30,080 nt of DNA, from positions 1 to 30,080 of the forward strand of contig CAZURV010000022.1 in the NCBI GenBank assembly GCA_964623515.1, in the 5' to 3' direction. Both the position numbers and the translations under genes were made by a program. The notes below the pieces were generated by a model, which saw only the letters and a list, made by a program, of their open reading frames with translations, did no database searches and was not told the DNA's origin. This stretch comes from RUG714 sp964623515. GTDB lineage: Bacteria; Bacillota; Clostridia; Oscillospirales; Acutalibacteraceae. Positions 8,313 through 16,813 of the stretch are shown piece after piece. The first letter of the stretch is position 1; every line of letters begins with the position of its first letter.

Positions 8313-8344
8313 ATCACAACAAAAATATTATACACTTATGTGAT
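8313..8344. promoter_or_regulatory. Possible operator: inverted ATCACA / TGTGAT flanking the -10 box
   Basis: ATCACA (8313-8318) and TGTGAT (8339-8344) are inverted copies 20 bases apart, extending to 7 of 8 matches with the adjacent bases. They bracket the -10 and transcription start of the 63-aa gene, where a bound repressor would block it. The regulator is unknown; this is inference from symmetry. Confidence 0.35.
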
Positions 8345-8354
8345 TATTTGTCAA
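8327..8354 (-). promoter_or_regulatory. Consensus sigma-A promoter of the 63-aa gene
   Basis: On the minus strand: TTGACA (8354-8349), 16-base spacer, TATAAT (8332-8327). Both hexamers are perfect consensus. Transcription would begin near 8320, about 65 bases before the start codon. Confidence 0.8.
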
Positions 8355-8387
8355 CAGTTTTTTAAAATTAAATATGCAGAGGCAGTT

Positions 8388-8822
8388 ATGTTCAGAAAAT
8401 TAACATCAAACGATAAAAAATTATATTTTGAATTTACAGATATGTTTTATAAGTCGGATGCAGTTCTCCATCCGGTTTCCGAGCAGAATATCGTAAATAC
8501 TTTTAATGAACTGATGAGAAGCGATGAATATCTTGTTTGTTACGTGTTTGAAAACAATGGTGAAGCAGTAGGATATGCATTGATCAGCAAAACATTTTCT
8601 CAGGAATCCGGCGGACTTGTGGTATGGGTGGAAGAACTGTTTGTTTTGCCGGAATACCGCTCTATGGGATTCGGAAGTCAATTTTTAAACTTTCTTGAAA
8701 CGGATATTCCGGCGTCAAGATACCGCTTGGAGATAGAACCGGATAATCAGCGTGCGGCTGCATTATATAAACGAATGGGTTATAAATTTCTGCCATATTC
8801 GCAGATGGTGAAAGATAAATAG
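8388..8822 (+). CDS. GNAT-family N-acetyltransferase
   Basis: 144 aa, acyl-CoA-dependent N-acyltransferase of unknown substrate. The start at 8388 follows AGAGG by five bases; reading further upstream in the same frame would add a 45-residue segment encoded by promoter DNA, so I reject it. The fold shows the usual order: strand 4 VVWVEELFVLPEYR, then the acetyl-CoA pyrophosphate loop R91-SMG-F-G96 (motif A), then the EPDNQRAAALYKRMGYK motif B with the typical Tyr in ALY and GY. It is divergent from the 63-aa gene and 89 bases upstream of the lipoprotein, with which it may be co-transcribed. Substrate cannot be inferred. Confidence 0.9.
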   Translation: MFRKLTSNDKKLYFEFTDMFYKSDAVLHPVSEQNIVNTFNELMRSDEYLVCYVFENNGEAVGYALISKTFSQESGGLVVWVEELFVLPEYRSMGFGSQFLNFLETDIPASRYRLEIEPDNQRAAALYKRMGYKFLPYSQMVKDK

Positions 8823-8911
8823 GAAATTTTAATTCTTTGTTTCAATTGAGCAGAGAAAATTTGAAACCGCGTAAATCTCTCTTTTTTGGCGTGTGTGAAT
8901 TTAAATATGTA

Positions 8912-10027
8912 ATGAAAAAGTTTTTAATTCTTTCAATCTTGATATTCTATTTGTTTTGTTTGAGCGGCTGTAATTCGGAAGAAAATAAGGGCGGCGTTTA
9001 TATTGAATCCACTGCCTCTTATTCCGCGCAGAAAGAAACGGCAGATCAGCTTTTTGAATGCCGGTTTATCCTCTTCGGCAAAACCTATAAACTTCCGTGT
9101 GCCGTATCGGAATTTATAGATTCAGGTTGGTCTTTTACAAAAGTTCCTCCGAATCTTACAGGCAGGCAAAACAGCACGGATGCGTATGAAATGGTGAAAA
9201 ACGACGGTGAAAAAACTTATCGCTGCAGCGTAAGGCTTGCAAATGCGGGCGCTGATTCGTGCAAGGCAGACAAAGGCATTGTATATCTGATAAAATTTGA
9301 AGATATAAATTTTGCAAATGATATTGATTTTGATATGTGCGGAATCACGGCGCAGAGTACAAAGGATGCGGTTTCATCTAAATTCGGTTCCGATGCTTTA
9401 AGTTATACTTCCGATGATGTGCAGATTTTGTTGGATTACAGTAGTAGCGGAAAATTATCTTCCATATCCATATCTAATCAAAATATTGAATATGAAGAAC
9501 TCAGGGCAGGAAACAATCCGGATTTAATGGATTCCTATGTTGAACCGATTTCAATCGGAAAGGACATAAAAAATCCCATCGTCAGGCTGGGAGGCAATCT
9601 ATACAGACTGCCTGCACCCGTTTCCGCGTTTATCAAAAACGGATGGACTGTAGGACAGGGAGGTACTAACCTGCTTCCCGCCGGGGGAACGTCTTCTTAC
9701 GGCTGTATGTTGCAGAGGGATGGCGTGAATATAGCATTTACCGTTTATAATCCTTTCAATTCGGCGGAAGAAGCGCAGAAGTGTTTGATTACGTCCGTTT
9801 CAACCGATGATACGGATTCGCTTGTACTTTCGGCCGATATTGAAAAGGGAATGAAAAAAGAGCGCGTGCAAATGTATTTGTCCGGTTTCAGCCATGATGA
9901 ACCGACTCCTGCCGACGAAACGGAAACATATATATATAATGATAAGTATATAAATATTGAGCTTAGATTTGATATGGAAAGCGAGAGGCTGATATATATG
10001 AAAGAATCGTGCACGAAATGGCAGTGA
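8912..10027 (+). CDS. Lipoprotein with an internally duplicated domain, function unknown
   Basis: 371 aa from the ATG at 8912, which begins a classic lipoprotein signal: MKK, hydrophobic stretch, lipobox LSGC with C20. A longer reading from a TTG at 8837 would bury the signal peptide, so I prefer 8912 although no clear ribosome binding site precedes it. After the lipid anchor two similar halves can be seen, about 50-190 and 224-368. Each begins with a strand of the type (F/L)GKTYKLPCAVSEFIDSGW or LGGNLYRLPAPVSAFIKNGW and ends with a beta segment of the type IDLRFD/ILLDYS. No catalytic motif is visible. It is likely anchored on the outer face of the membrane; it might bind a ligand or partner protein, but that is a guess. 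Confidence 0.85.
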   Translation: MKKFLILSILIFYLFCLSGCNSEENKGGVYIESTASYSAQKETADQLFECRFILFGKTYKLPCAVSEFIDSGWSFTKVPPNLTGRQNSTDAYEMVKNDGEKTYRCSVRLANAGADSCKADKGIVYLIKFEDINFANDIDFDMCGITAQSTKDAVSSKFGSDALSYTSDDVQILLDYSSSGKLSSISISNQNIEYEELRAGNNPDLMDSYVEPISIGKDIKNPIVRLGGNLYRLPAPVSAFIKNGWTVGQGGTNLLPAGGTSSYGCMLQRDGVNIAFTVYNPFNSAEEAQKCLITSVSTDDTDSLVLSADIEKGMKKERVQMYLSGFSHDEPTPADETETYIYNDKYINIELRFDMESERLIYMKESCTKWQ

Positions 10028-10029
10028 TT

Positions 10030-10042
10030 GCCCGTGCCGGGC
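10030..10042 (+). repeat. Short GC-rich hairpin after the lipoprotein gene
   Basis: GCCCG/CGGGC with a TGC loop, two bases past the stop codon. There is only a weak T-tail (GATTTT), so the main terminator is probably the longer stem at 10073. Confidence 0.4.
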
Positions 10043-10072
10043 ATTCGATTTTAATCTGAATTTCAAAACAAG

Positions 10073-10113
10073 AAAAGCTGTTTCAAACATTATGTGTTTG
10101 AAACAGCTTTTTA
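10073..10113. terminator. Bidirectional terminator between the lipoprotein and gatD
   Basis: A 17-bp perfect stem (10073-10089 with 10095-10111) around a 5-base loop. The arms end in AAAA and TTTT, so U-runs form on both strands. It separates convergent genes: the lipoprotein (plus) and gatD (minus). Confidence 0.9.
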
Positions 10114-10127
10114 ACGTGTCGTTAGAA

Positions 10128-10856
10128 TTAAGACATAATTACGGATTTCATATATTCGTTAGCTTCGTTTTCCAGTTTATCATCAAGAGCAGATAGGGAA
10201 TGGAAGTCCGGATATTTCTTTTTCAGTGCCTGCGTTAAAATATAATCGCAGAGTTCGGGATTTTTCGGAAAAAGCGGACCGTGCAGATACGTTGCAAAAA
10301 CGTTTTTGTAATGCACGCCTTCGGCCTTGCTGTTGCCTGTGTTCCCATATCCTTGAATGACTTTTCCTATTGGCGGATAGTTGTTTATATAAGTTCTTCC
10401 ACCATGATTTTCAAATCCAACTATCGGAGTTTTTATTCTATCATTCTGAATCACAATGTTGCCTATAAGGCGCGGAGATCCGTGTTCGGTGTAGATGTCC
10501 AGAATATCCAGCCCTTCTATTTTCTCCTCATCCATCGCATAGTATTTGCCGAGAAGCTGGTATCCGCCGCATACTGCCACGAGTACTCCACCGTTCTCAA
10601 CATATTTTTTCAGTGCTTTTTTGTGCGATAATAGGGCCGAACAGACTATTTTCTGTTCGCGGTCCGATCCACCGCCGAGAAAAATAATATCTATTTTATC
10701 AAAATCATAAAATTCTTTCTGAAAGGTGCATTTGATGATATTCGCGCCGATTCCGCGCCATTCCAGGCGTTTGCGCATACATTCTATATTGCCTTTATCC
10801 CCGTAAAGATTCAGCAAATCCGGATACATATGGAGGATATTGAGCTGTCTATTCAT
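10128..10856 (-). CDS. gatD: Lipid II isoglutaminyl synthase, glutaminase subunit
   Basis: 242 aa, class I (CobB/CobQ-like) glutamine amidotransferase that supplies ammonia to MurT for converting the D-Glu alpha-carboxylate of lipid II to D-isoglutamine. It acts at the cytoplasmic face of the membrane. The nucleophile elbow holds C96 (AVCGGYQLLG) and the partner histidine is H192 (YLHGPLFPKNP), both as in characterised GatD. The oxyanion/entry motif LGGGSDREQ is present. The ATG at 10856 follows GGAGG and overlaps the murT stop codon (ATGAATAG), indicating translational coupling. An in-frame start 33 bases upstream would lie inside murT without a ribosome binding site. It converges on the lipoprotein gene across a shared terminator. 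Confidence 0.93.
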   Translation of the reverse strand: MNRQLNILHMYPDLLNLYGDKGNIECMRKRLEWRGIGANIIKCTFQKEFYDFDKIDIIFLGGGSDREQKIVCSALLSHKKALKKYVENGGVLVAVCGGYQLLGKYYAMDEEKIEGLDILDIYTEHGSPRLIGNIVIQNDRIKTPIVGFENHGGRTYINNYPPIGKVIQGYGNTGNSKAEGVHYKNVFATYLHGPLFPKNPELCDYILTQALKKKYPDFHSLSALDDKLENEANEYMKSVIMS

Positions 10857-12192
10857 GGTTTTTGCCTCCGTATTTTTTTTTGAGTTCAAGCATGATATCT
10901 TCTGTTGTATACATTGCGCTGTAATTTACGAGTATATAAACGACCTCCGCCGGACTTTTCAGGCATTTTTCAATAGCAGATTTCATATCGCTGCTGATTG
11001 AATCGGCGTTTACATCGCTGTATTTGAATCTCAGAGCAATATCATACAGCCTTGTACCTGTGCAGGTTAAAGTATTCAGATTATCATCTTTTATTTTTTC
11101 AAAATCAACATCCCAAAGCCAGCTTATATCGCGTCCGTCATTGGCGTTGTCATTGATTGCGATAATAACGTCTTTTTTTCTGCTGTCGGTCAGCACGGTT
11201 TGAATTGCCTGATTAAAACCTGCGGGATTTTTGGCAAGATTAAGTATAACAGGTTTGCCGAGGTTAATTTCCTCCATTCTGCCTATCTGCGGCTTATAGC
11301 CTGCAAGCAATTTTTGGAAATGATCGGTGTTTTCTCCAAGCGCTGTGAGTCCGCCGTAAACGGCAATCATATTATAGATATTGTAAAACCCTTTATAGTT
11401 AAGTTTCATCGGTTTCCCGTTAATTTCAAATTCCATATTGGAACCGAGTTTCACTTTTTTGACTTCAACATCTATGAAAGGTCTTTTAAAATCACATTTT
11501 GTGCATTGATAGTCGCCAAGCTGGCTGTAATGATAATAATTAAACCATTGTTCCGCACCGCATATCGGGCAGAAACGCCCTTCTTTTGTATCATCGGTCT
11601 GCGGCAGTACTTTTTCGCTTATTCCATAATAAACTGCCGGCGCTGAGGTGATTTTCCCGAATTGCGCGCATAGAGGATCATCACCGTTTAAAACCAGTTT
11701 GACATTCGGAACCATTTCGATTGCACGTTTTAGAATATCAACGGTTATATCAATTTCACCGTATCTGTCAAGCTGATCGCGGAATAAATTGGTTATAATC
11801 ATAACATCGGGCTTCATATATTCAAAAATTCGTATGGTTGAGGCCTCGTCAACTTCTATTGCCGCATAGTCAGCGTCAATTTTACCTGTCAGACCGGCAC
11901 TAAGCGCAAATGCGGTAGCGACTCCGTTTTTCATATTTGCGCCGAGATTATTGCATACGACTTTGTATCCCGCGCCTGTAAGGGCAGAATACATCAAATT
12001 ATTTGTTGTTGTTTTTCCGTTTGTTCCGCAGGTGCATATGATTCCTTTTTTTATCTGCGAGCTCAGTCTTTCAATTAAATCCGGGCATATTTTCAGCGCA
12101 ACCGCGCCGGGAACGGATGAACTTTTTCCGCCCCTGATTCTGGCGAGAAAAGCGGTGATTTTTGCGGCGGCTATTGCCGGTATCTCTCTCAT
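10849..12192 (-). CDS. murT: Lipid II isoglutaminyl synthase, Mur-ligase-like subunit
   Basis: 447 aa, ATP-dependent ligase-like partner of GatD in peptidoglycan stem-peptide amidation. The Mur ligase central domain contains the P-loop GTNGKTTT (56-63) and NLFRDQLDRYGE. A zinc ribbon inserted in the central domain is visible as C208, C211, C230 and C233, a MurT hallmark. The C-terminal DUF1727 domain has NDGRDISWLWD, bearing the catalytic Asp region of the family. The start at 12192 follows GGAG by five bases; the alternative at 12210 has no ribosome binding site. The promoter at 12233-12261 is near consensus. The operon is murT-gatD with overlapping ends. Confidence 0.94.
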   Translation of the reverse strand: MREIPAIAAAKITAFLARIRGGKSSSVPGAVALKICPDLIERLSSQIKKGIICTCGTNGKTTTNNLMYSALTGAGYKVVCNNLGANMKNGVATAFALSAGLTGKIDADYAAIEVDEASTIRIFEYMKPDVMIITNLFRDQLDRYGEIDITVDILKRAIEMVPNVKLVLNGDDPLCAQFGKITSAPAVYYGISEKVLPQTDDTKEGRFCPICGAEQWFNYYHYSQLGDYQCTKCDFKRPFIDVEVKKVKLGSNMEFEINGKPMKLNYKGFYNIYNMIAVYGGLTALGENTDHFQKLLAGYKPQIGRMEEINLGKPVILNLAKNPAGFNQAIQTVLTDSRKKDVIIAINDNANDGRDISWLWDVDFEKIKDDNLNTLTCTGTRLYDIALRFKYSDVNADSISSDMKSAIEKCLKSPAEVVYILVNYSAMYTTEDIMLELKKKYGGKNHE

Positions 12193-12232
12193 AATAACTC
12201 CTGAAATCATCTGTGAAAATTTTAATAATAAG

Positions 12233-12261
12233 ATTATATTATGTTATGTTCTATTCGTCAA
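12233..12261 (-). promoter_or_regulatory. Sigma-A promoter of murT-gatD
   Basis: On the minus strand: TTGACG (12261-12256), 17-base spacer, TATAAT (12238-12233). Near-perfect consensus, about 40 bases before the murT start codon. Confidence 0.82.
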
Positions 12262-12331
12262 GCGCATAAAATTCTATATTGCGGTAACGCGCTAATTTGT
12301 CCGTTCATATTATGCAGAAGAGGTGTTGATT

Positions 12332-12661
12332 ATGTTGGAAAGCATAGCAATGATTATAGTGGCTGCTTTGGCTGTCGCAGGGGCTGTATGGCTGATAGAG
12401 GGCTTAATCGTACGGTTTTCTTCATGCGCAGATGAAAATCTATACATTGTGATTGCTGCAGACGAAAGCAGTAACAATATAGATATACGTTTGCTTGAAG
12501 CACATCTTCATTTAAACAGAATGAGCGGAAAAACGAATAAAGAGATTATTGTGATTGATAATGGTATAAGTGAAGAAGCGCGGAAAATCATAAATTTAAA
12601 ACGAACAGAACTCGGGGATATACGTATTCTTAAGCCGTGCGAGTTGCAAAATTTAAAGTAA
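12332..12661 (+). CDS. Small membrane-anchored protein, unknown function
   Basis: 109 aa. The ATG at 12332 follows AGAGG at about 8 bases; a GTG nine bases upstream would overlap that ribosome binding site. An N-terminal membrane segment (about 5-27) is followed by a soluble domain of about 75 residues with alternating beta and alpha segments: LYIVIAAD, an acidic helical stretch, EIIVIDNGIS, and DIRILKPCEL. The last two resemble a small Rossmann-like half fold. No catalytic motif is seen. It is 73 bases upstream of recD2 with no terminator between, so they are probably co-transcribed. The DNA between them carries a 7-bp inverted repeat (12679-12685 with 12697-12703). Confidence 0.75.
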   Translation: MLESIAMIIVAALAVAGAVWLIEGLIVRFSSCADENLYIVIAADESSNNIDIRLLEAHLHLNRMSGKTNKEIIVIDNGISEEARKIINLKRTELGDIRILKPCELQNLK

Positions 12662-12734
12662 TATTGTAATATTATATTGGTTTGATTTTATCCGATTCAA
12701 ACCGATTCATTTCATAAAACACGGCAGGAGAAAA

Positions 12735-14930
12735 ATGGGAGAATCCGAACAGATAAGCGGAACGGTTGAAAGTATATCGTTTTATAATGAGGAAAACGGT
12801 TTTACCGTAATGTGTGTGGATATTGAAGGTAAGCCTGTCACCGCCGTAGGCGTAATGCCTAAGGTGGCGGCGGGCGAATCCGTGCGTCTTGAGGGTATAT
12901 GGCAGATTCATTCTTCGTTCGGCCGTCAGTTTAAGGTCAGCGGCTGTGTCAGCACAATTCCGCAGTCGGTCGGCGGTATGCATGCCTATCTTGCTTCCGG
13001 AGCGATTAAGGGAATCAGAGAAAGCACGGCGGAAAAAATCATTGAAAAGTTCGGCGAAAAATCTTTTGAAATTATTGAAAATGAACCTGAACGTCTTTCT
13101 CAGATTAAAGGAATTACGCTGAAAAAAGCAGAGGAAATAAGTGCGGAATTTATTCGCCAGCAACACCTGCGGGAGACTATGGAATATCTTCGTGAACTCG
13201 GGATGACTCCGGGAGAAAGTATGCGGGCTTATCATGCCTTCGGAGGATGTATAGAAAACCGCATAAAGGAAGATCCTTATATACTTTGCAATGATGAGAT
13301 TGGAATGAGTTTTGAACGTGTGGACGAAATGGTGAATCATTTTGTTTCGCGTCCGCATGAGATGATACGAATTATGGCGGGCATAAAATATATTTTGCGT
13401 CATAATCTTGGGAATGGGCATTCGTGCGTTCCGCGCGAAAAAGTGATTGAACCTGCAAAAAATCTGCTTGAATGCAGTGCAGACGATGCAGAGATAGCCA
13501 TAGACAATCTGATTTCTTCAGAGGAAATTGTTGAAGCCGCGCTAAACGGACGATATTTTTTGTTTCTGCCTGAAATATATGACGCGGAAAAAACAATCAG
13601 TCAAAAGATTAAAATGTTCTGCGCATATCCGCCGCAGAGTATATCGGTATCTGAAGAGCTTATGGATTTTGCCCAGCAGAAACTGGATATAACGTTTGAA
13701 CAACAACAGCGCAGGGCGATAAGAGCGGCACTGGAAAAGGGCCTTTTGATTCTGACAGGCGGACCGGGAACGGGAAAAACAACTGCTATAAGAGGCATTA
13801 TATCTCTTATGGACAGGCAGGGTTTAAATATCCTATTAACCGCACCTACCGGGCGTGCGGCAAAAAGAATGACAGAAATTACGGGAATTGAGGCCCAAAC
13901 GATTCACAGACTTCTCGGCGCACAGCGTTCTGCTGACAGAAAACTCAGATTTGAATACAGTGCGCATAATCCGCTGAAAGCGGATGCAGTGATTGTGGAT
14001 GAAGTATCCATGGTTGATGTTACTGTTTTTGCGGCGCTGTTGGAAGCGCTTCCGTTAGGGTGCAGAATCATAATGGTGGGCGATTTCGATCAGCTTCCGC
14101 CTGTGGGCGCAGGCAATATACTGCAGGATATAATCGAATGGGGCGGAATAGAGGTCATTAAGCTTACCGAAATTTTCAGGCAGGCAATGCAAAGCGGAAT
14201 CGTTACGAATTCGCATAGAATTGTAAAGGGAGAAATGCCTGTTTATTCAAACAGAAACGGTGATTATTTTATGATAGAACAGCATGACCCGGCTACAGTG
14301 AGGCAGATTGTTTGTTCCCTTGTGAGCGAGCGCCTGCCTAAATCCTATCAGTATAATCCTATAAATGATTTGCAGGTTTTATGCGCCTCAAAAATCGGCG
14401 AGTGCGGAACGGTGTCTCTGAATAAAACACTCCAGAATATTTTGAATCCGAAAAGCAAGCGAAAAAAAGAAATTACGCGTGCAGGATATATCCTCCGGGA
14501 GGGGGATAAAGTGATGCAGATTCATAATAATTATGATATACTGTGGTATAATTCCATTGATAATTCTTACGGATCGGGCGTTTTTAACGGGGATATAGGC
14601 AGAATTGAAAGCATTGATTTTGCCGCGGGAAATGTAAATGTTTTGTTTGATGAACGAATTGCGACCTATCCAATGGATCAGTGCGGAGATATCGAACTTG
14701 CTTATGCCGTAACGGTGCATAAAAGCCAGGGCAGTGAATTTCGCGGCGTTGTGATGCCCGCAGCAGGGATTCCGCAAATGCTTAAATACAGGAATTTACT
14801 TTACACCGCCGTAACGCGTGCGAGAGAACTGCTTGTTATTGTGGGGAGTACGGTAGAATTAAAGGAAATGATAGAAAACGATAAAAAAACAAAGCGGTAT
14901 TCGGCGCTGAAATATTTTTTGGAGATGTGA
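12735..14930 (+). CDS. recD2: RecD2-type 5'-3' DNA helicase (RecD/TraA family)
   Basis: 731 aa, ATP-dependent SF1B helicase found in bacteria outside RecBCD and involved in DNA repair and replication-fork handling. The N-terminal OB-like barrel (about 5-75), helix-hairpin-helix segments (ASGAIKGIRESTAEKII; LSQIKGITLKKAEEI) and linker are typical of RecD2. Motor motifs: Walker A GGPGTGKT (342-349), TAPTGRAAKR (motif Ia), Walker B DEVSM (422-426), GDFDQLPPVG (motif III), and the C-terminal TVHKSQGSEF and LYTAVTRARELL. ATG five bases after GGAG. Its stop overlaps the comF start (TGATG). Confidence 0.94.
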   Translation: MGESEQISGTVESISFYNEENGFTVMCVDIEGKPVTAVGVMPKVAAGESVRLEGIWQIHSSFGRQFKVSGCVSTIPQSVGGMHAYLASGAIKGIRESTAEKIIEKFGEKSFEIIENEPERLSQIKGITLKKAEEISAEFIRQQHLRETMEYLRELGMTPGESMRAYHAFGGCIENRIKEDPYILCNDEIGMSFERVDEMVNHFVSRPHEMIRIMAGIKYILRHNLGNGHSCVPREKVIEPAKNLLECSADDAEIAIDNLISSEEIVEAALNGRYFLFLPEIYDAEKTISQKIKMFCAYPPQSISVSEELMDFAQQKLDITFEQQQRRAIRAALEKGLLILTGGPGTGKTTAIRGIISLMDRQGLNILLTAPTGRAAKRMTEITGIEAQTIHRLLGAQRSADRKLRFEYSAHNPLKADAVIVDEVSMVDVTVFAALLEALPLGCRIIMVGDFDQLPPVGAGNILQDIIEWGGIEVIKLTEIFRQAMQSGIVTNSHRIVKGEMPVYSNRNGDYFMIEQHDPATVRQIVCSLVSERLPKSYQYNPINDLQVLCASKIGECGTVSLNKTLQNILNPKSKRKKEITRAGYILREGDKVMQIHNNYDILWYNSIDNSYGSGVFNGDIGRIESIDFAAGNVNVLFDERIATYPMDQCGDIELAYAVTVHKSQGSEFRGVVMPAAGIPQMLKYRNLLYTAVTRARELLVIVGSTVELKEMIENDKKTKRYSALKYFLEM

Positions 14931-15649
14931 TGAAATTCGGAGAGTTTGTATACAATTTATTTTTCCCGTCAAGATGCGTTTACTGCGGAGAAGTCGTACC
15001 GATGGGAGAATACAGTTGTGATGCGTGTCGTTCCACGCTTCCGAGAATTCAAGAACCCTGCTTGTACTGTGCTGAGGAAAAGTCCAAATGCACTTGTGCG
15101 AAAAAGCAGGGCAACGCGGATTCTTTTGCAGCACCGTTTTATTATTCTGGCGGTGTGTCGAGAGCCGTGCTCAAAATGAAAAGTAAGATAAGGTATGTCC
15201 GTCCTCTTGCCGAAGAAACGGCAAATACCGTTAAACGTGTTTATGCAGATGTTGATTTTGACTTGGTTACATGTGTACCCATGCATCCGAAAAGAATGAA
15301 GCAGAGAGGTTTTAATCATGCTGCGTTGCTTGCCGGAAATATTGCTGATTTACTCGCAATGCCTTTTAAAAATACGCTCAAAATGATATATGAACCGAAA
15401 AATCAACATAGTCTCTCGGCTTCATTGAGGAGTGGAAATGTTAAGGGCATCTATGATATAATAAATGAAAAAGATGTGACGGATAAAAACATCCTTCTTA
15501 TTGATGATATTAAAACATCCGGAGCAACACTGAACGAATGTGCGCTTATGCTTAAACTTTATGGCGCACGGCGGGTATACGCGGCAGTTTGCGCTGTTTC
15601 GGATAAGAGAAGAACAGCCAAACAGAAAACAGAAAAGGAAAGGAAATGA
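14930..15649 (+). CDS. comF: ComF-family phosphoribosyltransferase-like protein
   Basis: 239 aa, a competence-associated protein linked to DNA uptake and handling of incoming single strands. The N-terminal double zinc-finger-like region has paired cysteines (C16, C19, C30, C33; then C44, C47, C54, C56). The C-terminal type I phosphoribosyltransferase domain shows the PRPP loop LLIDDIKTSGAT at roughly residues 187-198. The ATG at 14930 shares one base with the recD2 TGA and follows GGAG by five bases; the preceding GTG is too close to the binding site. The tight recD2-comF coupling suggests a shared role in DNA processing. No other late-competence genes are nearby. Confidence 0.92.
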   Translation: MKFGEFVYNLFFPSRCVYCGEVVPMGEYSCDACRSTLPRIQEPCLYCAEEKSKCTCAKKQGNADSFAAPFYYSGGVSRAVLKMKSKIRYVRPLAEETANTVKRVYADVDFDLVTCVPMHPKRMKQRGFNHAALLAGNIADLLAMPFKNTLKMIYEPKNQHSLSASLRSGNVKGIYDIINEKDVTDKNILLIDDIKTSGATLNECALMLKLYGARRVYAAVCAVSDKRRTAKQKTEKERK

Positions 15650-15652
15650 ATC

Positions 15653-16708
15653 ATGCTTTCACTTGATTTGGGAATAGATTTAGGTTCAACCAAAACAGCC
15701 GTTTATGTTTACGGCAAAGGGGTTGTTCTTTGCGAGCCGAGTGTTGTTGCGGTGGATTCGCAGAGCGGAAAAGTTATTGCAATGGGAAGGCGCGCAAGGC
15801 GTATGATCGGCAGGAATCCCGATTCTATCCGCGTTGTTCATCCGATTGTCAACGGCGTGGTTGCAGATTATGATTTGGCAGAGCAGATGTTGCGCCATTT
15901 TGTGCAGAAAGTGTGCGGAAACAGTATGTTTAAACCGCGCGCCGTGGTTGCTATGCCGAGCATTATAACCAATGTGGATAAGCTTGCGCTTTTTGATGCG
16001 GTCATGGCGGCGGGATGCCGTAAAGTTTGCATGGTAGAAAAACCGTTGCTTGCTTCTCTCGGCGCAGGCGTAGAGCTCGGTTCAAAACGCGGAAGCGTAA
16101 TCATAGACGCGGGAGGCGGAACACTGGACACTGCGGTTGTAACTTACGGAGGACTTGCTTTTAAAGACGCGCTCAAGATTGGCGGGATCACAATGGATGA
16201 GGCTATATCACGCTATGTCAATGAAAAGTATAATATCAAAATCGGAGAGCGCACATCGGAGGATATACGAATTGAAATCGGATGTGCCTATATGCCTGAA
16301 AGCGAAGTTACGATGTCTGCAAAAGGTTTGAATGCAACAACAGGCCTGCCCGATACTGTAGAGCTTTCAAACTTTGAAATATATGAAGTAATCAAAGATT
16401 ATGTGATGAAGCATGCACAGGCGCTTGCAGGCATACTGGAGAAGACGCCGCCTGAGCTTGTTGCTGATATTTCGATAGACGGTATTCATATAGCCGGAGG
16501 CGCAGGGCAGCTTAAAGGCTTTGACAAGTTTTTATACGAATATATCCGAATACCTGCTTTTCTTGTGCCGGAGCCTGATTTGTGCGTGGTGAGGGGAACA
16601 GCGGCGGTAATAGAAAATATTAAGCAGCTTAAATCTTTCGGCTATGCGTTTAAAACGTATGAGCTTGCCGATCCTGTGGGAATTGATGAAACAATATACA
16701 ATGATTAA
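15653..16708 (+). CDS. MreB-like actin homologue (divergent)
   Basis: 351 aa, bacterial actin family; MreB/Mbl proteins form membrane-associated filaments that steer cell-wall elongation. ATP-site motifs: phosphate 1 LGIDLGSTKTAVYV (residues 6-19; classic MreB has DLGTANT here), phosphate 2 VIIDAGGGTLDTAVV (about 149-163), connect/adenosine regions GGITMDEAI and HIAGGAGQLKGF. The length matches MreB. AGGAA precedes the ATG by seven bases and the gene starts three bases after comF, so it is in the same operon. There is no mreC or mreD next to it; the next gene is an unrelated membrane protein with its own promoter. Family assignment is firm; the exact paralogue (MreB, Mbl, MreBH) is not. Confidence 0.85.
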   Translation: MLSLDLGIDLGSTKTAVYVYGKGVVLCEPSVVAVDSQSGKVIAMGRRARRMIGRNPDSIRVVHPIVNGVVADYDLAEQMLRHFVQKVCGNSMFKPRAVVAMPSIITNVDKLALFDAVMAAGCRKVCMVEKPLLASLGAGVELGSKRGSVIIDAGGGTLDTAVVTYGGLAFKDALKIGGITMDEAISRYVNEKYNIKIGERTSEDIRIEIGCAYMPESEVTMSAKGLNATTGLPDTVELSNFEIYEVIKDYVMKHAQALAGILEKTPPELVADISIDGIHIAGGAGQLKGFDKFLYEYIRIPAFLVPEPDLCVVRGTAAVIENIKQLKSFGYAFKTYELADPVGIDETIYND

Positions 16709-16755
16709 ACCATCTTTGAAACGTATATTTTCTAATATTGAAAATAAATATATTA

Positions 16756-16784
16756 TTGATTTAAGATATATTTTGGTGTAGAAT
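16756..16784 (+). promoter_or_regulatory. Sigma-A promoter for the VTT-domain gene
   Basis: TTGATT (16756-16761), 17-base spacer, TAGAAT (16779-16784). About 30 bases before the start codon at 16814, with an expected transcription start near 16790. Confidence 0.6.
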
Positions 16785-16813
16785 AATTTAGAATAATATT
16801 TCGGCGGTAAAAT

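Noticed and set aside
8253..8387. N-terminal extension of the GNAT protein
   Set aside because: The extra 45 codons cover the divergent promoter region; AGAGG before 8388 marks the true start.
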